Numbered from the stretch's first letter, positions 1-11,701 are shown. The stretch is DNA of 64,000 nt from Austropuccinia psidii (GCA_023105745.1 JALGQZ010000013.1:4561501-4625500), one strand, 5' to 3'. Numbers and translations are program-made. Notes: generated by a model from the letters alone, not told the origin.

Positions 1-896
1 GTGAAAGCTGCCTGTGTATGACCCGTTGGGGGGTGCGTATGAAAGCGTGTGGCTGCCCGACAATGAGCATGCGCAATGAACAAGCAGGGCCAGTCATTGT
101 TGGCCCCGACAATGGCACCGGAGTGAATCCACTGTTTGTGTATTACCCAAATAATAAGTCATCCGATTATGACCCACTTTCATTAACTCGGATTACACCC
201 GCGTCTATGCCATTGTTAGGCAGAGCTCTCCAAAAAGGTGCACCAAAGGGATGCAGTTGAGATATATGACTCAATGGCTTGACGTGATTTTCATGTTACA
301 TTGCTGAACAGCTTTTGCTCTGCCCAGCAGCATACATTTACAAAGGTGTACTGCGTACTACAGTGTTGGCTGTACAGATTAGGAAGCTGTAATACTACTT
401 GAGCCTGCATGCATATAGCGAATGTGCATGCACCTTCCGATCTTTTGCATATATGTAGCTCATGTGCCACATGCTCAGCATTGCATTTCACCCGATTTGC
501 ACACGCAAGCTGAGCATGTCATGGTCAAAAGCACCGTGTGAAAGTGCTCAGTAAAGCCATGGAATGAACTTTTTTTGCAATAGTTCATTGGAAGGCTCAG
601 TTTGGAGCACTTCACCAAAGCGTGTGAAATGCTGCACCTGGCTGAAATGTCACCCAATGCTGTGCCAAATGCTCAGATTGTGGGCATACAAAAACAACTG
701 AGCAATGGCTCAGCATGGTGCATTTCATATTGTTATATCACTTGTTCAATTACTGTGCAATTAAAATGTTCAGCCACTGAGCATTTCAATTATGACCCGA
801 AAGCAAACCTGAGCAATGGGTCAAGGCAAGCTCATGCTGTATTCACTTGCCTTACAGCCCCCCCCTTTGTTCAAAGACTATCACCAGGCCATACGG
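1..896. other. Non-coding segment of element A between genes 4 and 5
   Basis: It matches, in reverse complement, about 41.6-43.08 kb of element B. No convincing gene is seen; short ORFs here are not kept in the other copy. Positions 351-358 (ctgcgtac) are the intact target of the hAT element that interrupts B at 42124. The segment is rich in repeated gctcag/ctgagc and atgcaca/tgcat words. Confidence 0.7.
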
Positions 897-1493
897 TGTG
901 GTATTCCATACCTGTCTGGGCCAGCTTCAAGCACATTGAGGGTGAAAATTTCAAAATATCAAAACTTAAATTGTCAATTTAGGATATATCAGCTCAAAAG
1001 AAACTTTCACAATCACATAAGTCAAATAGTAACATGGATAATATTGAATAAAGGAAGATTTTAGCATTCAGTATAGAAATAACCTCCAGATTTCCATAAT
1101 TCAATAATTAAAAAGTTGATTAAACTATATGGATATATACAGGATAGCTTACAAATAGCCTTCACAAAAACAAAAAAAGTTTAGTTTAATACAGAAAGAA
1201 ACCCTAAAGCCACAAAAAAAACATTACATTACTAAGAATTACAGTCACCAAAATGGATTTTATGTAATAATATCAACTAAAAAAGTATGAATACACATCC
1301 ATTGTATAAAAAGATGGAACTGAATCAAACCTTAATTAACTTCATGCATAGAAAGTTCCATATAAGCTTGAAAGAATTCCATGAATGGCCAAACATAATA
1401 CAAACAAATGATACAATAATTGTACTAAATCAACTCATATCCAAAGTAACACCAAATAAACTTTAATAAGATTACATAATCAAAAGAATGAAA

Positions 1494-1936
1494 AATGGTG
1501 CAATTGACCAAATAAATGGTGCAATAATCAAGTCAAATGACACCATCCAACATAATAATCACCATCAAAAACAACTCAGATTACATAATCACTCAGGAAA
1601 TGATGCAATTTACCAAACATATGGTGCAATATCTCTACCAAATGACACCATCTCCAAGTTACTCACCAGCTAAATTCCCTCAAGGCTGTGCACAATAATA
1701 TTAAAGTTTAATTAATTAAAAATAAAGTTTTAAAATATGGTGCAATATACCAAACATATGGTGCAATATCTTGATCCAATGACACCATCTCAAAATTACT
1801 CACCAGCAAATATAGCTCAAGGCTGTGCATAAACATCAACAAAGTTCAGAATGATGCAATAATCCAAACATATGGTGCAATATCTTTATCAAATGACACC
1901 ATTTCAAAAACACTCACCAGCTAAAATACCTCAAGG
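1494..1936 (+). promoter_or_regulatory. U3 repeat array upstream of the LTR promoter
   Basis: Three to four imperfect direct repeats of about 120 bp. Each contains ATGGTGCAATAT, a short spacer and AATGACACCAT, which together form an inverted ATGGTG/CACCAT pair, followed by ACTCACCAGC and CTCAAGG. The array ends about 55 bp upstream of the TATA box, the usual place for enhancer-like LTR sequences. It is repeated in the right LTR at about 12299-12741. The regulatory role is inferred. Confidence 0.55.
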
Positions 1937-1990
1937 TAAAAAATTCTCTAAGTCCCCTGTTTTTGAGTGCCTCTATGAAGGGCCCAAAGA

Positions 1991-2000
1991 ATATAAATAG
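1991..2000 (+). promoter_or_regulatory. TATA box of the 5' LTR
   Basis: ATATAAATAG, followed by a pyrimidine-rich stretch (ctttctccctc) typical of fungal start sites. The right LTR has the same box at 12796-12805. Confidence 0.65.
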
Positions 2001-2153
2001 AGGGCCTTTCTCCCTCATTTTCCCCCATGCTCATGGAAGTATTTCCCCAATAAATGGAAATCTAGTCCTCAATCTAAAGGATCCATCCATCCCTATTCTA
2101 GTAGGATAACTAGCAAAATAAAATTATAAAGCTCAGTAGCAAAGCTCAGAAGC

Positions 2154-2333
2154 AAATATTAGTAGTCATAAATTATTGATAAAAGAAAGTATTTACAGTA
2201 TTAATGAAAGAGCTTAATATTGAATAAATAGTATTATCATAATAAATATTAGTAGTCAGAAATTATTGATAAAAGAAAATATTTACAGTATTAATGAAAG
2301 AGTTTAATATTGCATAAATAGTATTATCATAAT
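2154..2333. repeat. 90-bp tandem duplication inside the LTR
   Basis: Two 90-bp copies starting AAATATTAGTAGTCA, with a third partial start at 2334. Both LTRs carry it, so it predates the insertion. Confidence 0.7.
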
Positions 2334-3014
2334 AAATATTAGTAGTAGTCACAGAGTACTACTCAAAGGAGTTATTATTATTAGAGTTAATATTAATAGC
2401 TATCTTATCCTTGTCATTATTAAATCCTGAATCCATTAATGAATATATATTCTTATTAAATAAGTATTATTAGCTATATTGGTCATAAGATCCCTTAAAA
2501 AAACAAATCAATAAATATAAAAACCCACCCTTCTATAATAAAAGAAAAACATTATAGTATTGTATCCAGTATATTTTATATACTATATTGTTAATTAACC
2601 TTATAATCAATAATTAACCTGAAAATATAAATAAACACATACAGTTTAAAATATCATATATCTATATTATTATACATTATCAGTACTAAATTAATATTTA
2701 AATATTACATTTAACCTATAAAATAGTGGTATTAAGCCATTTTATATATATATATAGTAATCATAAAAGTTATTTATCTAATAATTGAGTAGGTCTGATA
2801 GAGACTGCTGAAAGTCTTCTCTAGTTGTAAAGCCACAATTTTAAATATTGATTTGTGAGCTCTATAGGGAGATTATTTAGTAAATTCAGAGGGGCAGCTA
2901 ATACACCTTAGCACCCTTGGTTACAGGATCATTCAGCAATTCAAAACTGTTTACCTGTGATTTCCCCCTCAAGGACTGCCTTATCCAATCCCACACTAAA
3001 AGGAGTTCCACATC

Positions 3015-3032
3015 TGGTGTCCCAACAGTGGC
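3015..3032 (+). other. Primer-binding site of the 12.9-kb LTR element
   Basis: TGGTGTCCCAACAGTGGC lies two bases after the LTR end. It begins TGG, as expected for pairing with a tRNA 3' CCA end. The tRNA was not identified. Confidence 0.65.
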
Positions 3033-3412
3033 TAATCAACTACTTCAACCCTCAATAAATATTAAAAAAAATCATTCAAATACAAGAGATATTCAAATTA
3101 AACATTCATAAAAAATAAGAATAATAATAAAGATTAACCAACCTGGAATCAGAAAGTAGAACTGAATCAAGAGAATCACCATCATCATCATCAAAATCTT
3201 CTATTCAATCATACCATTATTATTACCCTATTAAAGGAAACAGGACACCTGTAAATCAAACACCCACAGATCACAGACTACTGATTTCAACCCCAAGAAC
3301 AGAGAAAAAAGAGAAAGAAGGATTAAGAAAGTTTTTCTTCAAGCTTATTCAAGAATCAAAGAACAAAAAATATTCTAAAAAGGAAATTGAAGGCATAGTT
3401 TATCAAGTAGAC

Positions 3413-4336
3413 ATGAATCAACCATCAACATCTGATTTACCACCATTGCCTGAAGATACTGTGGAAGAACAGTATGCAGAGGAAAGTGATGAAGAAGATC
3501 AAACTGTACAGATACAGAGTTTGATGAAGCAAATGCAGGACTTATTGTTAACCCAAAGTAAGAAGAAAGGAAAGAGAAAACAGTCAACAACCTTCACCCC
3601 TGGAGGTAGTCCAATTGAATCCACATTACCAAGACATGTCAGACCTGAAGAGTCACCAATATCACCAACACCTGTTCCTAGAGCAACCTCTACCCCAGTA
3701 ACAGAACAAAGATCACAGCATGCTCCAAGAAGAGTATTTGTATCCACACCAACTCACCCAAGCCCATTACAGCAACAATTATCCAGAGAAATAAGACCCA
3801 TAGTTAAAATAAAGGCCAAGGATTATAACCTTTGGTTTGAAGGAAAAGAAGTAGAAAGATTTATTAAAAAAGTAGAAAGTATAGCTGAAATTGAAGGTGC
3901 AAGTGGAAGAGACATAGCAAGACAAATAGTATTTTGGACAAGAGATGAAGAAATAAGCTACCATATTGAAGGAATGCCTGGATATGAGAGTGGTGATTGG
4001 GAGCAACTAAAGATTGATATGATAAGAAAGTGGGGAGCAGTTGAGCCTGGAAGAAGATACAGGATTTCCTCAATCAATTCTCTTTTTGAGAGAACACAGC
4101 AGAGAGGTGGAATTAATAATATTACTCAGTATAGGAAATTCATTGGAGAATATGAATCAATCATCACATATCTCAGAAGATATGAATACATTGAAGGGGA
4201 AGTGAACCACAATCAGGAAATTCTGGCTAGCCTCTCCCAAGAAGTTCAAGGTTCAATTTACAGAGAAATGATAAAAGATAAAGTAATGGTGCAAGCCAGA
4301 GATGGTGGATATATCATACCAAATTACAAGTTCTAA
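3413..4336 (+). CDS. Gag polyprotein, N-terminal part
   Basis: 307 residues. The first ~120 are acidic then Pro/Ser/Thr-rich. The rest (about 130-300) is a helical Ty3-type retrotransposon gag/capsid domain, with the WFEGKEVERFIKKVE and IAEIEGASGRDIARQI segments familiar from rust retrotransposons. Gag would form the particle that packages element RNA. The start follows the leader downstream of the primer-binding site. The frame stops at 4334-4336; the gag frame continues in another phase at about 4324 (reading KLQVLKEYIEQ), consistent with loss of one A in the CCAAATT run. So this is one gag gene with a frameshift, or two separately read frames. Confidence 0.8.
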   Translation: MNQPSTSDLPPLPEDTVEEQYAEESDEEDQTVQIQSLMKQMQDLLLTQSKKKGKRKQSTTFTPGGSPIESTLPRHVRPEESPISPTPVPRATSTPVTEQRSQHAPRRVFVSTPTHPSPLQQQLSREIRPIVKIKAKDYNLWFEGKEVERFIKKVESIAEIEGASGRDIARQIVFWTRDEEISYHIEGMPGYESGDWEQLKIDMIRKWGAVEPGRRYRISSINSLFERTQQRGGINNITQYRKFIGEYESIITYLRRYEYIEGEVNHNQEILASLSQEVQGSIYREMIKDKVMVQARDGGYIIPNYKF

Positions 4337-4356
4337 AAGAATACATTGAACAAGAT

Positions 4357-5136
4357 TTGCAAGCCAAATTCTTAATTCAAGGAAAAGAATTTTCCCAACA
4401 AGAATTCAATATTAAACCAAAAGAGAAAGTTAGATTTGAAGAAGATACCTTGGGGGAGGTTTTACAACAAGTTAAGGAGCTTTCCAAAAAGGTCAATACA
4501 CCAAGTAAGGCACAACCTCAAAGGGAGATTTTCAAAGAGAAAGAGCCACTAAAAGAAGTATTAGAGCAGCTTAAAGGAATAACAGAGTCCTATAAACCAC
4601 AAAAGCAAAGCTACCAGCCCTTTAATCAAAATTACAAGCAAAGAGATAGCTTACCACCAGTTTCTTCAAGTCATATACCTTATCAACCTGCACAATTATT
4701 TCCAACGCCTCCAATGAGATGTCATTATTGCTTTGAAAATACACATACATTAGAAAGATGTTCACACTTCAATGAAGATATGGAGAAAGGAATTGTAAGG
4801 AAACAAGGAAATTCCTTCCTTTTTCCAAATTTCCAAAGAATACCATATGAAAGCTCAGTATGTCCTAGGGAATTAGTCAGAGAATTTGCAAAGGAACAGG
4901 CAGAACTAACCAAAAAATTAATGGAAAAATCAGCTACAGCTTCAAAGCCAAAGATAGAAGAACCAAATATTATAGAGTTAAAGAAGGAAGAGGCTAAAGC
5001 AGCCATAGCTAAAGTTGAAGATTGGGGAAATTGGCAACCACCTATAATATCTTCAGTGAATGATCCCTTTTCAAGCAATTATGGGCTAAGAAACACTAAA
5101 AAAAGATCTACAAGACAAGAGAACCCAGTTCAATAA
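4357..5136 (+). CDS. Gag C-terminal part with zinc knuckle
   Basis: 259 residues from the first ATG, but the frame is open from about 4324 and is probably the continuation of the upstream gag. A retroviral-type zinc knuckle, CHYCFENTHTLERC (C-X2-C-X4-H-X4-C), lies at about residues 126-139 and would bind RNA during packaging. The flanks are Lys/Glu/Pro-rich. The frame ends in TAA at 5134-5136; the protease frame that follows is in the same phase, so a single stop codon separates gag from protease. That could be a read-through stop or simple decay. Confidence 0.78.
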   Translation: MQAKFLIQGKEFSQQEFNIKPKEKVRFEEDTLGEVLQQVKELSKKVNTPSKAQPQREIFKEKEPLKEVLEQLKGITESYKPQKQSYQPFNQNYKQRDSLPPVSSSHIPYQPAQLFPTPPMRCHYCFENTHTLERCSHFNEDMEKGIVRKQGNSFLFPNFQRIPYESSVCPRELVREFAKEQAELTKKLMEKSATASKPKIEEPNIIELKKEEAKAAIAKVEDWGNWQPPIISSVNDPFSSNYGLRNTKKRSTRQENPVQ

Positions 5137-5160
5137 AATATAAGATCACATTCAAAAGAG

Positions 5161-6522
5161 GTGGAAACACCTATCATGAAAAAGCAAAACATACCTGGAG
5201 CATATATTGAGGATGATACAAAAACAGAAAACAAGACAATTATCCCAACAAAATACAAGAAGCATAAAGTTCAAGATGAAGAGGAAGGACTTGTTAAGAA
5301 AAGCCCAAATGATAATACTGAAAATATCACAGAACAAACTAAAATTGAACCCAATAAAAATATTATTAAGGAAGAGAAGAAAGATATCCAAAAAATTATG
5401 ACCCAAATTATAAATAAAGTCTTAGAACAGAAGATTAACCTTACCTTGGAACAAATCTTGGCCATATCACCTCAATTTATCAATCAATTCAAAAATTTGT
5501 CAGATGAAGAAAAGAATTCAATAAACTCAATTGACACAAAAGATATTCAAGTGGAGCTTATACATCATCATTTGGAAGAATATGAAGCACCTAAATTACA
5601 TTATGCCTGCCCATTGGGATTTATGCAAGTCAATGTTGGAGAAGAAGGATATGAAATTATGGCTTTAGTTGATACAGGCTCTGAATTGAATATAATACCA
5701 GAAGATATAGCAGTAAAAGCAGGGTTAACAACAAGATGTCTTAATATGAACCTGAGGGGAATTGGTGGGCATTGTACTTCAATAGTTGGGTTAGCAGAAT
5801 TTACCCCAATTACTATGGTTACTGGGGAGGAAAGAAATATACACCTTTTTGTAGCAAGAGGAGCAATGCATACAGTACTTGGAAGACCTTTCCTTGCAGA
5901 TAATAATATTAGACTAGACTTTTCTCAACAGAAGGGTGAAATATTCAGCTACATAGAGCCAGATGGCAGAAGGCTTTGTTTACCAATTTGTTCACCACAA
6001 AAGGTTGGATGGAGAGAAGACCCACCAAAAGGAATGGAAGTTTGTGGATTTTCAAAGCTTGAAGAGTTTAATGAGCTAAAAGAGAAAGAAAATGAAACAA
6101 AAGGGTTACTTACTGAACAGGAATTTCCTTGGGAAGGCTACATCAATCTGAAGCCTCTCAGTAATTTTAATTGTAATATGACAAATAAGGTTTTAAGTCA
6201 AGAAAATCAATTCTTACCTCAGGATGTCAATTGTTATGAAGGTTTGAGTAAAACTAAAACAAAAAAGTTAGAAAAAACAAAGGATAAACACAGTCAAGAA
6301 GATAGAAAGTATCTCTGGATGACCAAGAATAAGAAAATAAGACAGAGATTAAAAAACCAGTTGGAACAGCAATATCAATATTTAACCCAAAGTAATGACT
6401 GTACAGGACATATGATAAATGAAAAAAGTGAACACTCAAATATTAAACACAAAAATGAGCTTTATGAAACAACAATTAAATTCAGGGACAAACCTGAAGA
6501 TATTCCTCTGATATTTCAATAA
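5161..6522 (+). CDS. Retropepsin-type aspartic protease ORF
   Basis: 453 residues. An N-terminal Lys/Glu-rich linker (about 1-130) is followed by an aspartic protease domain. The active-site motif ALVDTGSELNIIP is near residue 177 and the second conserved segment, VLGRPFL, near 240. This enzyme would cut gag. The ORF ends after a basic, low-complexity tail with no reverse transcriptase behind it, unlike complete Ty3 elements. It is in the same phase as the gag part ending at 5136. Protease assignment is firm; expression mode is not visible. Confidence 0.85.
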   Translation: METPIMKKQNIPGAYIEDDTKTENKTIIPTKYKKHKVQDEEEGLVKKSPNDNTENITEQTKIEPNKNIIKEEKKDIQKIMTQIINKVLEQKINLTLEQILAISPQFINQFKNLSDEEKNSINSIDTKDIQVELIHHHLEEYEAPKLHYACPLGFMQVNVGEEGYEIMALVDTGSELNIIPEDIAVKAGLTTRCLNMNLRGIGGHCTSIVGLAEFTPITMVTGEERNIHLFVARGAMHTVLGRPFLADNNIRLDFSQQKGEIFSYIEPDGRRLCLPICSPQKVGWREDPPKGMEVCGFSKLEEFNELKEKENETKGLLTEQEFPWEGYINLKPLSNFNCNMTNKVLSQENQFLPQDVNCYEGLSKTKTKKLEKTKDKHSQEDRKYLWMTKNKKIRQRLKNQLEQQYQYLTQSNDCTGHMINEKSEHSNIKHKNELYETTIKFRDKPEDIPLIFQ

Positions 6523-6747
6523 ATTCACTATATTATTTTCAATATATTTCCTATTTTATAAAGAAGTGTGTTAGTAAAAAATATAAAGAAACATAAAAAT
6601 AAATAAATAAAAATATATAAAAAAAAGAAAATATAAAATATAAAAAAAAAGATTTTTGAAATAAAGGTTTTGGTATCATCTTTTCAATGTAAAAGTATCA
6701 ATATATATGAATAAATATATATAATAATAGTAATAATAATGAAAAAA

Positions 6748-7495
6748 TGATACATAATAGGCCCAGCATGGCCTTAAACTGCAATTCAGCTATTTATTAC
6801 TCTTTCTCTTATTCTATTTTAAATCAAGACTCAAGAAAAAAAATATTAACACATGCAAGGACCAATGATACATAATAGGCCCAGCATGGCCTTAAACTGC
6901 AATTCAGCTATTTATTACTCTTTCTCTTATTCTATTTTAAATCAAGACTCAAGAAAAAAAATATTAACACATGCAAGGACCAATGATACATAATAGGCCC
7001 AGCATGGCCTTAAACTGCAATTCAGCTATTTATTACTCTTTCTCTTATTCTATTTTAAATCAAGACTCAAGAAAAAAAATATTAACACATGCAAGGACCA
7101 ATGATACATATTAGGCCCAGCATGGCCTTAAACTGCAATTCAACTATTTACTTACTCTTTCTCTTATTCTATTTTAAAACAAGACATCAAGAGAAATATA
7201 TTAACACATGCAAGGAACAATTATACATAATTGGCCCAGCATGGCCTTAAACTGCAACCCAATTTTCTTATATTAATGAATTTTCAATTTAGTTTTTTAT
7301 TTCAATCAATAAATCAAACATAGAAACACACCAATGATACATAATAGGCCCTGCATGGCCTTAAACTGCAACTCAATTTCAATTTTAGTTAATTAATTTT
7401 CCCAAATATAGTTTATAATTAAAACATCAATATAAAAAAAAAAAAAAAAAAAACTTCAAATACATGAAAGGCCCAGCATGGCCTTAAACTGCAAC
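6748..7495 (+). repeat. Array of ~118-bp repeats with a conserved GCATGGCCTTAAACTGCAA core
   Basis: The core GCCCAGCATGGCCTTAAACT starts at 6761, 6879, 6997, 7115, 7234, 7348 and 7471. The first four units are near-identical with a period of exactly 118 bp. In the last three the flanks diverge but the core is retained. Confidence 0.9.
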
Positions 7496-8872
7496 CCAAT
7501 TTTCTTATAATAATAAATTTTTAATATTAAAGTCAAGATGTCAAGATTTTCTAGCCAAAATAAATAAACTGAAAATTCAAAATAAGTATTATAATAGTGA
7601 ACAATTAACAAAGAATAAAAATAAAAGATTAGGTATATCTAGAAAACTTCAATAACCACTGGTTACCAGGAAAAAGAAACAGTCCTGTTAGTATGAAGGA
7701 ATATTAAAAGGATGTCCAAAAAAACATTAAAAATCATACACATAAATGAAGTATACACACCCACAAGAAAATACACAACCCAACTCACAAGGAAGGGTTA
7801 CCAGATTTTGAATTTAGGTTTTTTTTGGTTTTTTAATATTTTTTAGTTTTTTAATTTTTTTTTATTTCTCTAAAAAAAAATTAATAAAAAAAAAGAGACT
7901 GATAACCCCCCCTTGCTTTAAAATGAAAATGAAAAAGCTAAAAAACAAATATAAAGCTACAGCAGCAAAAAAAACCCAAAGAAAAAAAACACAATTGAAT
8001 TAATGATTCAATATTAGATATATCATAGTGTCATGATATTAATAATACAATAATATAAAAGTATCACATTATAAGGGATGATATATAATCCCAATAAATA
8101 AATAATACTTAAACCAAATATTATTTCAATTTAATAATATTATTTATTTATATCAAAATAATGTTAACACATATGAATATTATTAGATAATGTTATGAAA
8201 ACATCATAATGTCAAAGTAAATAAATAAACTTAGAGCTATAGTAAAAGGGATATGTCCCTGAATAATTGATAAATATAAATCACCTTATGGGTTCAATGT
8301 TATAATATTCAGAATAACATTTTTACCTTGAATATATGTTTTTATAGATATTATCAAGGTTAATTAAAAAACAAATACATAGAGGCAACTGGCCAGGTTG
8401 ACCCTACATATTTTATTCCTTAAAATATGACTTGATACAGATAATAATATAAACTTAGTATTCAAATTCATAAAAAAATAAAAAAAATAAAAAATAAAAA
8501 ATAAAAAAATATTGTGGAAAGAGAAATTGGAGAAGAAGCTTGGAAAAGTAGCTGCTTTTATATTGAAGAAAGGAATTTCTGGCTCACCCACAACTTGGCC
8601 CTCATAGCACAAAAAACAACATGAAACTTTGTTTCCTTTGCATTTTTTTTAGGTTTAATTTAATTTTTAATTAATCTTTAATTAATTTTAAGGTTTAATT
8701 TATTTTATAATTTATCTTTTTAATTAATTTTAAAGTTTCCTTTATCTTAAATTAAATTTTATATCAATAAATAAAAAACAATACAAATAAATACAAATAA
8801 AAATTGAATTAAACAAATAAAAGTAAATAGAAACAAATAAACAAACATAGATAAATAATACATAAATAGTGA

Positions 8873-8962
8873 ATAAATATAAATAAATATAAATAAATAT
8901 AAATAAATATAAATAAATATAAATAAATATAAATAAATATAAATAAATATAAATAAATATAA
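8873..8962. repeat. 10-bp AT minisatellite
   Basis: About nine copies of a 10-bp unit built from aaatataaat. Simple repeat; it produces spurious ORFs on the minus strand. Confidence 0.9.
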
Positions 8963-9134
8963 ACAATCATTAATAAATACAAACAAATCTAAACAAAAAA
9001 TAAATAAATAAATAAATTGAAATATCTTTTGCTTAAAAAAAAAAGAAAAAAAGTCGGAATTACACAAATAATAGAGTTTTTACTTTACAACACAGTACTG
9101 TATTAAATAATAATAAATACAAAAAAGCCTCTTT

Positions 9135-9830
9135 GCGATTGAATTTGAAATACTGTACAGTACACATTACTATACTGTCTAACATTAAATTACACTTAAA
9201 ATAAAAAAAAAAAACTTTGAACGCGACTCAAATTAAAATAAAAAGAGAAACATGACGATATATAAAAAAACAATATTGAATATAAATTTAATAATTTAAA
9301 TAAAAAAAAAAATATTATTATAAATTTAATATAAAAAAAAATAACCTTCATGATTAAAAAAAAAAAGAGTACAGTACAGTTGTACTGTACTAAAAAAAAA
9401 GAAATCATCGCATAGAAATAAATAAAAACAAAAAAAATATAAAAAAAAACAGTCGCGATTGAATAAAAAGACAAGTACAGATCAGCACTGTACTGTACTG
9501 TACAGTACCATTCTACTCTACTATAGAAAAAAAAAATAGAATCATTAAAAAAAAAAGAAACAATCGCGATTTAAAATCAAGTACTGTACAGTATAGTACA
9601 GTACTGTAAATCTTATCTACTATACTAAAATAAAAAAATATATATAAAAACAAAAAAAAAAAAAAAAAAAAAAAAGCAATTGCGATACAAAATAAAGTAT
9701 ACTATAAAGCTTACCTGAATTGAATTATAAAAAAACAAAAGTGCGATTCAATTTAAAAAAAAAAAAAGTCGCGATATAAAATAAAGTACTGTACAGTACA
9801 GTACAGTACATTACTGTACTGTATAGCTTA
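9135..9830. repeat. Degenerate array of GCGAT ... GTACTGTACAGTAC modules
   Basis: A poly-A tract, a (TC)GCGAT(T) word, about 15-25 bp of A-rich spacer and a run of overlapping GTACTGTACAGTAC palindromes recur. GCGAT occurs at about 9135, 9455, 9566, 9682, 9743 and 9770; palindrome runs at 9151, 9369, 9485, 9580 and 9786. Not coding. Confidence 0.7.
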
Positions 9831-10256
9831 TAGACTGTATAGAAGAAACTAAAATACAATAAGAATCAAAATAAAAAATCAGTTTTTTTTGGAATTAAAA
9901 AAAAAAAATATATATATTACAGTGATGTACTTTACTGTAATATTACACTTAGTAAAATAAAATAAAATAAAAACTTAATCATTGAGAAGTAATAACATTT
10001 CATTATAACAGAATTGTGTCTCTTTTTAAATATATATATATATATATAACTATTATTATTCTTTATTATTGTTAAAAAAAAAACAATAAGAAATATATAT
10101 TAAATAATATACAAAATAAAATCAAAAAAAAAATATTGAAGCTATAGGTGTATAATAATAATATAATTAATGAAAAAGAATTAAATCCTTCATTATTATC
10201 ATTAAAAAACATTATTCATAATAAATATTGATAGTGACAATAACATCATAAAATCA

Positions 10257-10710
10257 AAACAAGCAGGTCCCCCATGACCTAAAACTGGCAAATTATTACT
10301 CTAATTATTATTCATTTTAATAAATACTTGATTTTTAATGATAATTAAATCATAATCTATAAAAAATCTTCATTACCATTATAGTAGAATCTTAAAACAA
10401 GCAGGTCCTCCATGACCTTAAACTGGAAAATTATTTCTTTACTTATTATTTATTTTAATTGATACTTAATTTCTATTAATATGATACTCTATAAAGATAC
10501 TCATGACCACATAAATTATAAAATTTATTATAAGGACAAATGTAGTAGGACTTCAAAACAAACAGGTCCTCCATGACCTTAAACTGGAAAATTATTCCTC
10601 TAATTATCATTTATTTTGATTAATACTTAATTTCTAATCATAATCCTATCATACTCCTCAAGAATATTCATTACCACAATGCCCTTAAACTGAAATTTTT
10701 CATTTTAAGT
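10257..10710 (+). repeat. Second repeat array with core CATGACCTTAAACTGG
   Basis: AAGCAGGTCCYCCATGACC followed by TTAAACTGG (variants) begins at about 10261, 10399 and 10559, with a partial copy at 10680 and a relative (agcatgaccctaaactgcat) at 11238. The core resembles that of the 6.75-7.5-kb array. Confidence 0.75.
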
Positions 10711-11686
10711 ATCTCAATATTACCCTAAAAAAAATTACTGGATTCACAACTCCAAATCTATACTTCAAAAGATAAAAAACAGTATTCATATATATAAAAT
10801 AGACTACAAAAGATTCAACAAAAAAAATAATCAACATAAATAGAAAAACTTCAGTAATAATAAATAAAAAATCATCCACAAATCAACACTCCATTCATAA
10901 AAAATCATCCCAAAAGAAAGGATTTACATAAATAAAAATGGAGAGGGGGCTGTAACCCCCAGTAATACAGTTAAAATCATAAACTCATTAAAACATGAAA
11001 AAAAATACATAGAAATAACAGAGAAGAATTCTAATGAAGGCAGCCCTCAGAATTTAAGAATTCACTTTCAATTGAAGAATTCCAAGATCATACCAATTTG
11101 AAGAAAGAAAGTTTATTAAACCTTTTTATTATCTCAAAAATTCATTTTTATCAATATCTAAGACAAAGAATCAAATAATAATAATAAACAGCCCCTGAAC
11201 CATTATATCCAACAAATAGGACTCAGGAGGGTCCTAAGCATGACCCTAAACTGCATACTTTGCTCATGATGACAAAGGACTGTCCTTGTATGACATTAAA
11301 AGACAGGAGTGACTAACCTTAAAGCAATAAATAAGGGGAAATAAGTATTAAATAAGAACATTTCTTTCAGATTGTTTGTCAAAATTGAAGAGAAAATGAA
11401 TCTAGAATACTCATTGGAAAAATAAAAAAACTCTCAACATATTGAATGATCAAAGGAATTGCAATACCTGAATACTGAAAATTTTGAAATTCGTGGAAAT
11501 CTTCATGAGCCTCAAATGAAGCTCATTAGTATCAATATTGGAGAAATAAACAAGAATCAAAGATGAAAAGCTATGAAGAAAAATTAAGAGTCCTGAAAAT
11601 ATGAGAAACTTAAAATAATGAAATAATGATCAAATGAGAAAATAATGTTTAAATGTGCTTTAACCTGGAATGCTGGGGACAGCATT

Positions 11687-11701
11687 AAATGGAGAGGGGG
11701 A
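11687..11701 (+). other. Polypurine tract of the 12.9-kb LTR element
   Basis: AAATGGAGAGGGGGA lies directly before the right LTR, the standard position for the plus-strand primer. Confidence 0.8.

Larger units (their letters stand above)
897..3012 (+). repeat. 5' LTR (2,116 bp)
   Basis: Starts TGTGGTATTCC and ends GGAGTTCCACA; matched end to end by 11702-13817. It contains an upstream repeat array (1494-1936), a TATA-type promoter (1991-2000) and a 90-bp duplication (2154-2333). Confidence 0.93.
6523..11686 (+). other. AT-rich non-coding interior of the 12.9-kb LTR element
   Basis: Where pol would be expected there is about 5 kb of AT-rich sequence with homopolymer runs and several repeat arrays (listed separately). 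I found no reverse transcriptase, RNase H or integrase motif. ORFs on the minus strand here (for example 8742-8966 and 9196-9474) are low-complexity Phe/Ile/Tyr translations of the repeats. Stretches 7500-8870, 9830-10250 and 11290-11680 show nothing else. Confidence 0.75.

Noticed and set aside
6748..7495. Regularly spaced repeats resembling a CRISPR array
   Set aside because: Spacing of 118 bp with near-identical flanks is a tandem repeat in a eukaryotic retrotransposon, not short repeats with unique spacers, and no cas genes are present.
8742..9474. Minus-strand ORFs rich in Phe, Ile and Tyr
   Set aside because: Low-complexity translations of AT minisatellite and poly-A tracts.
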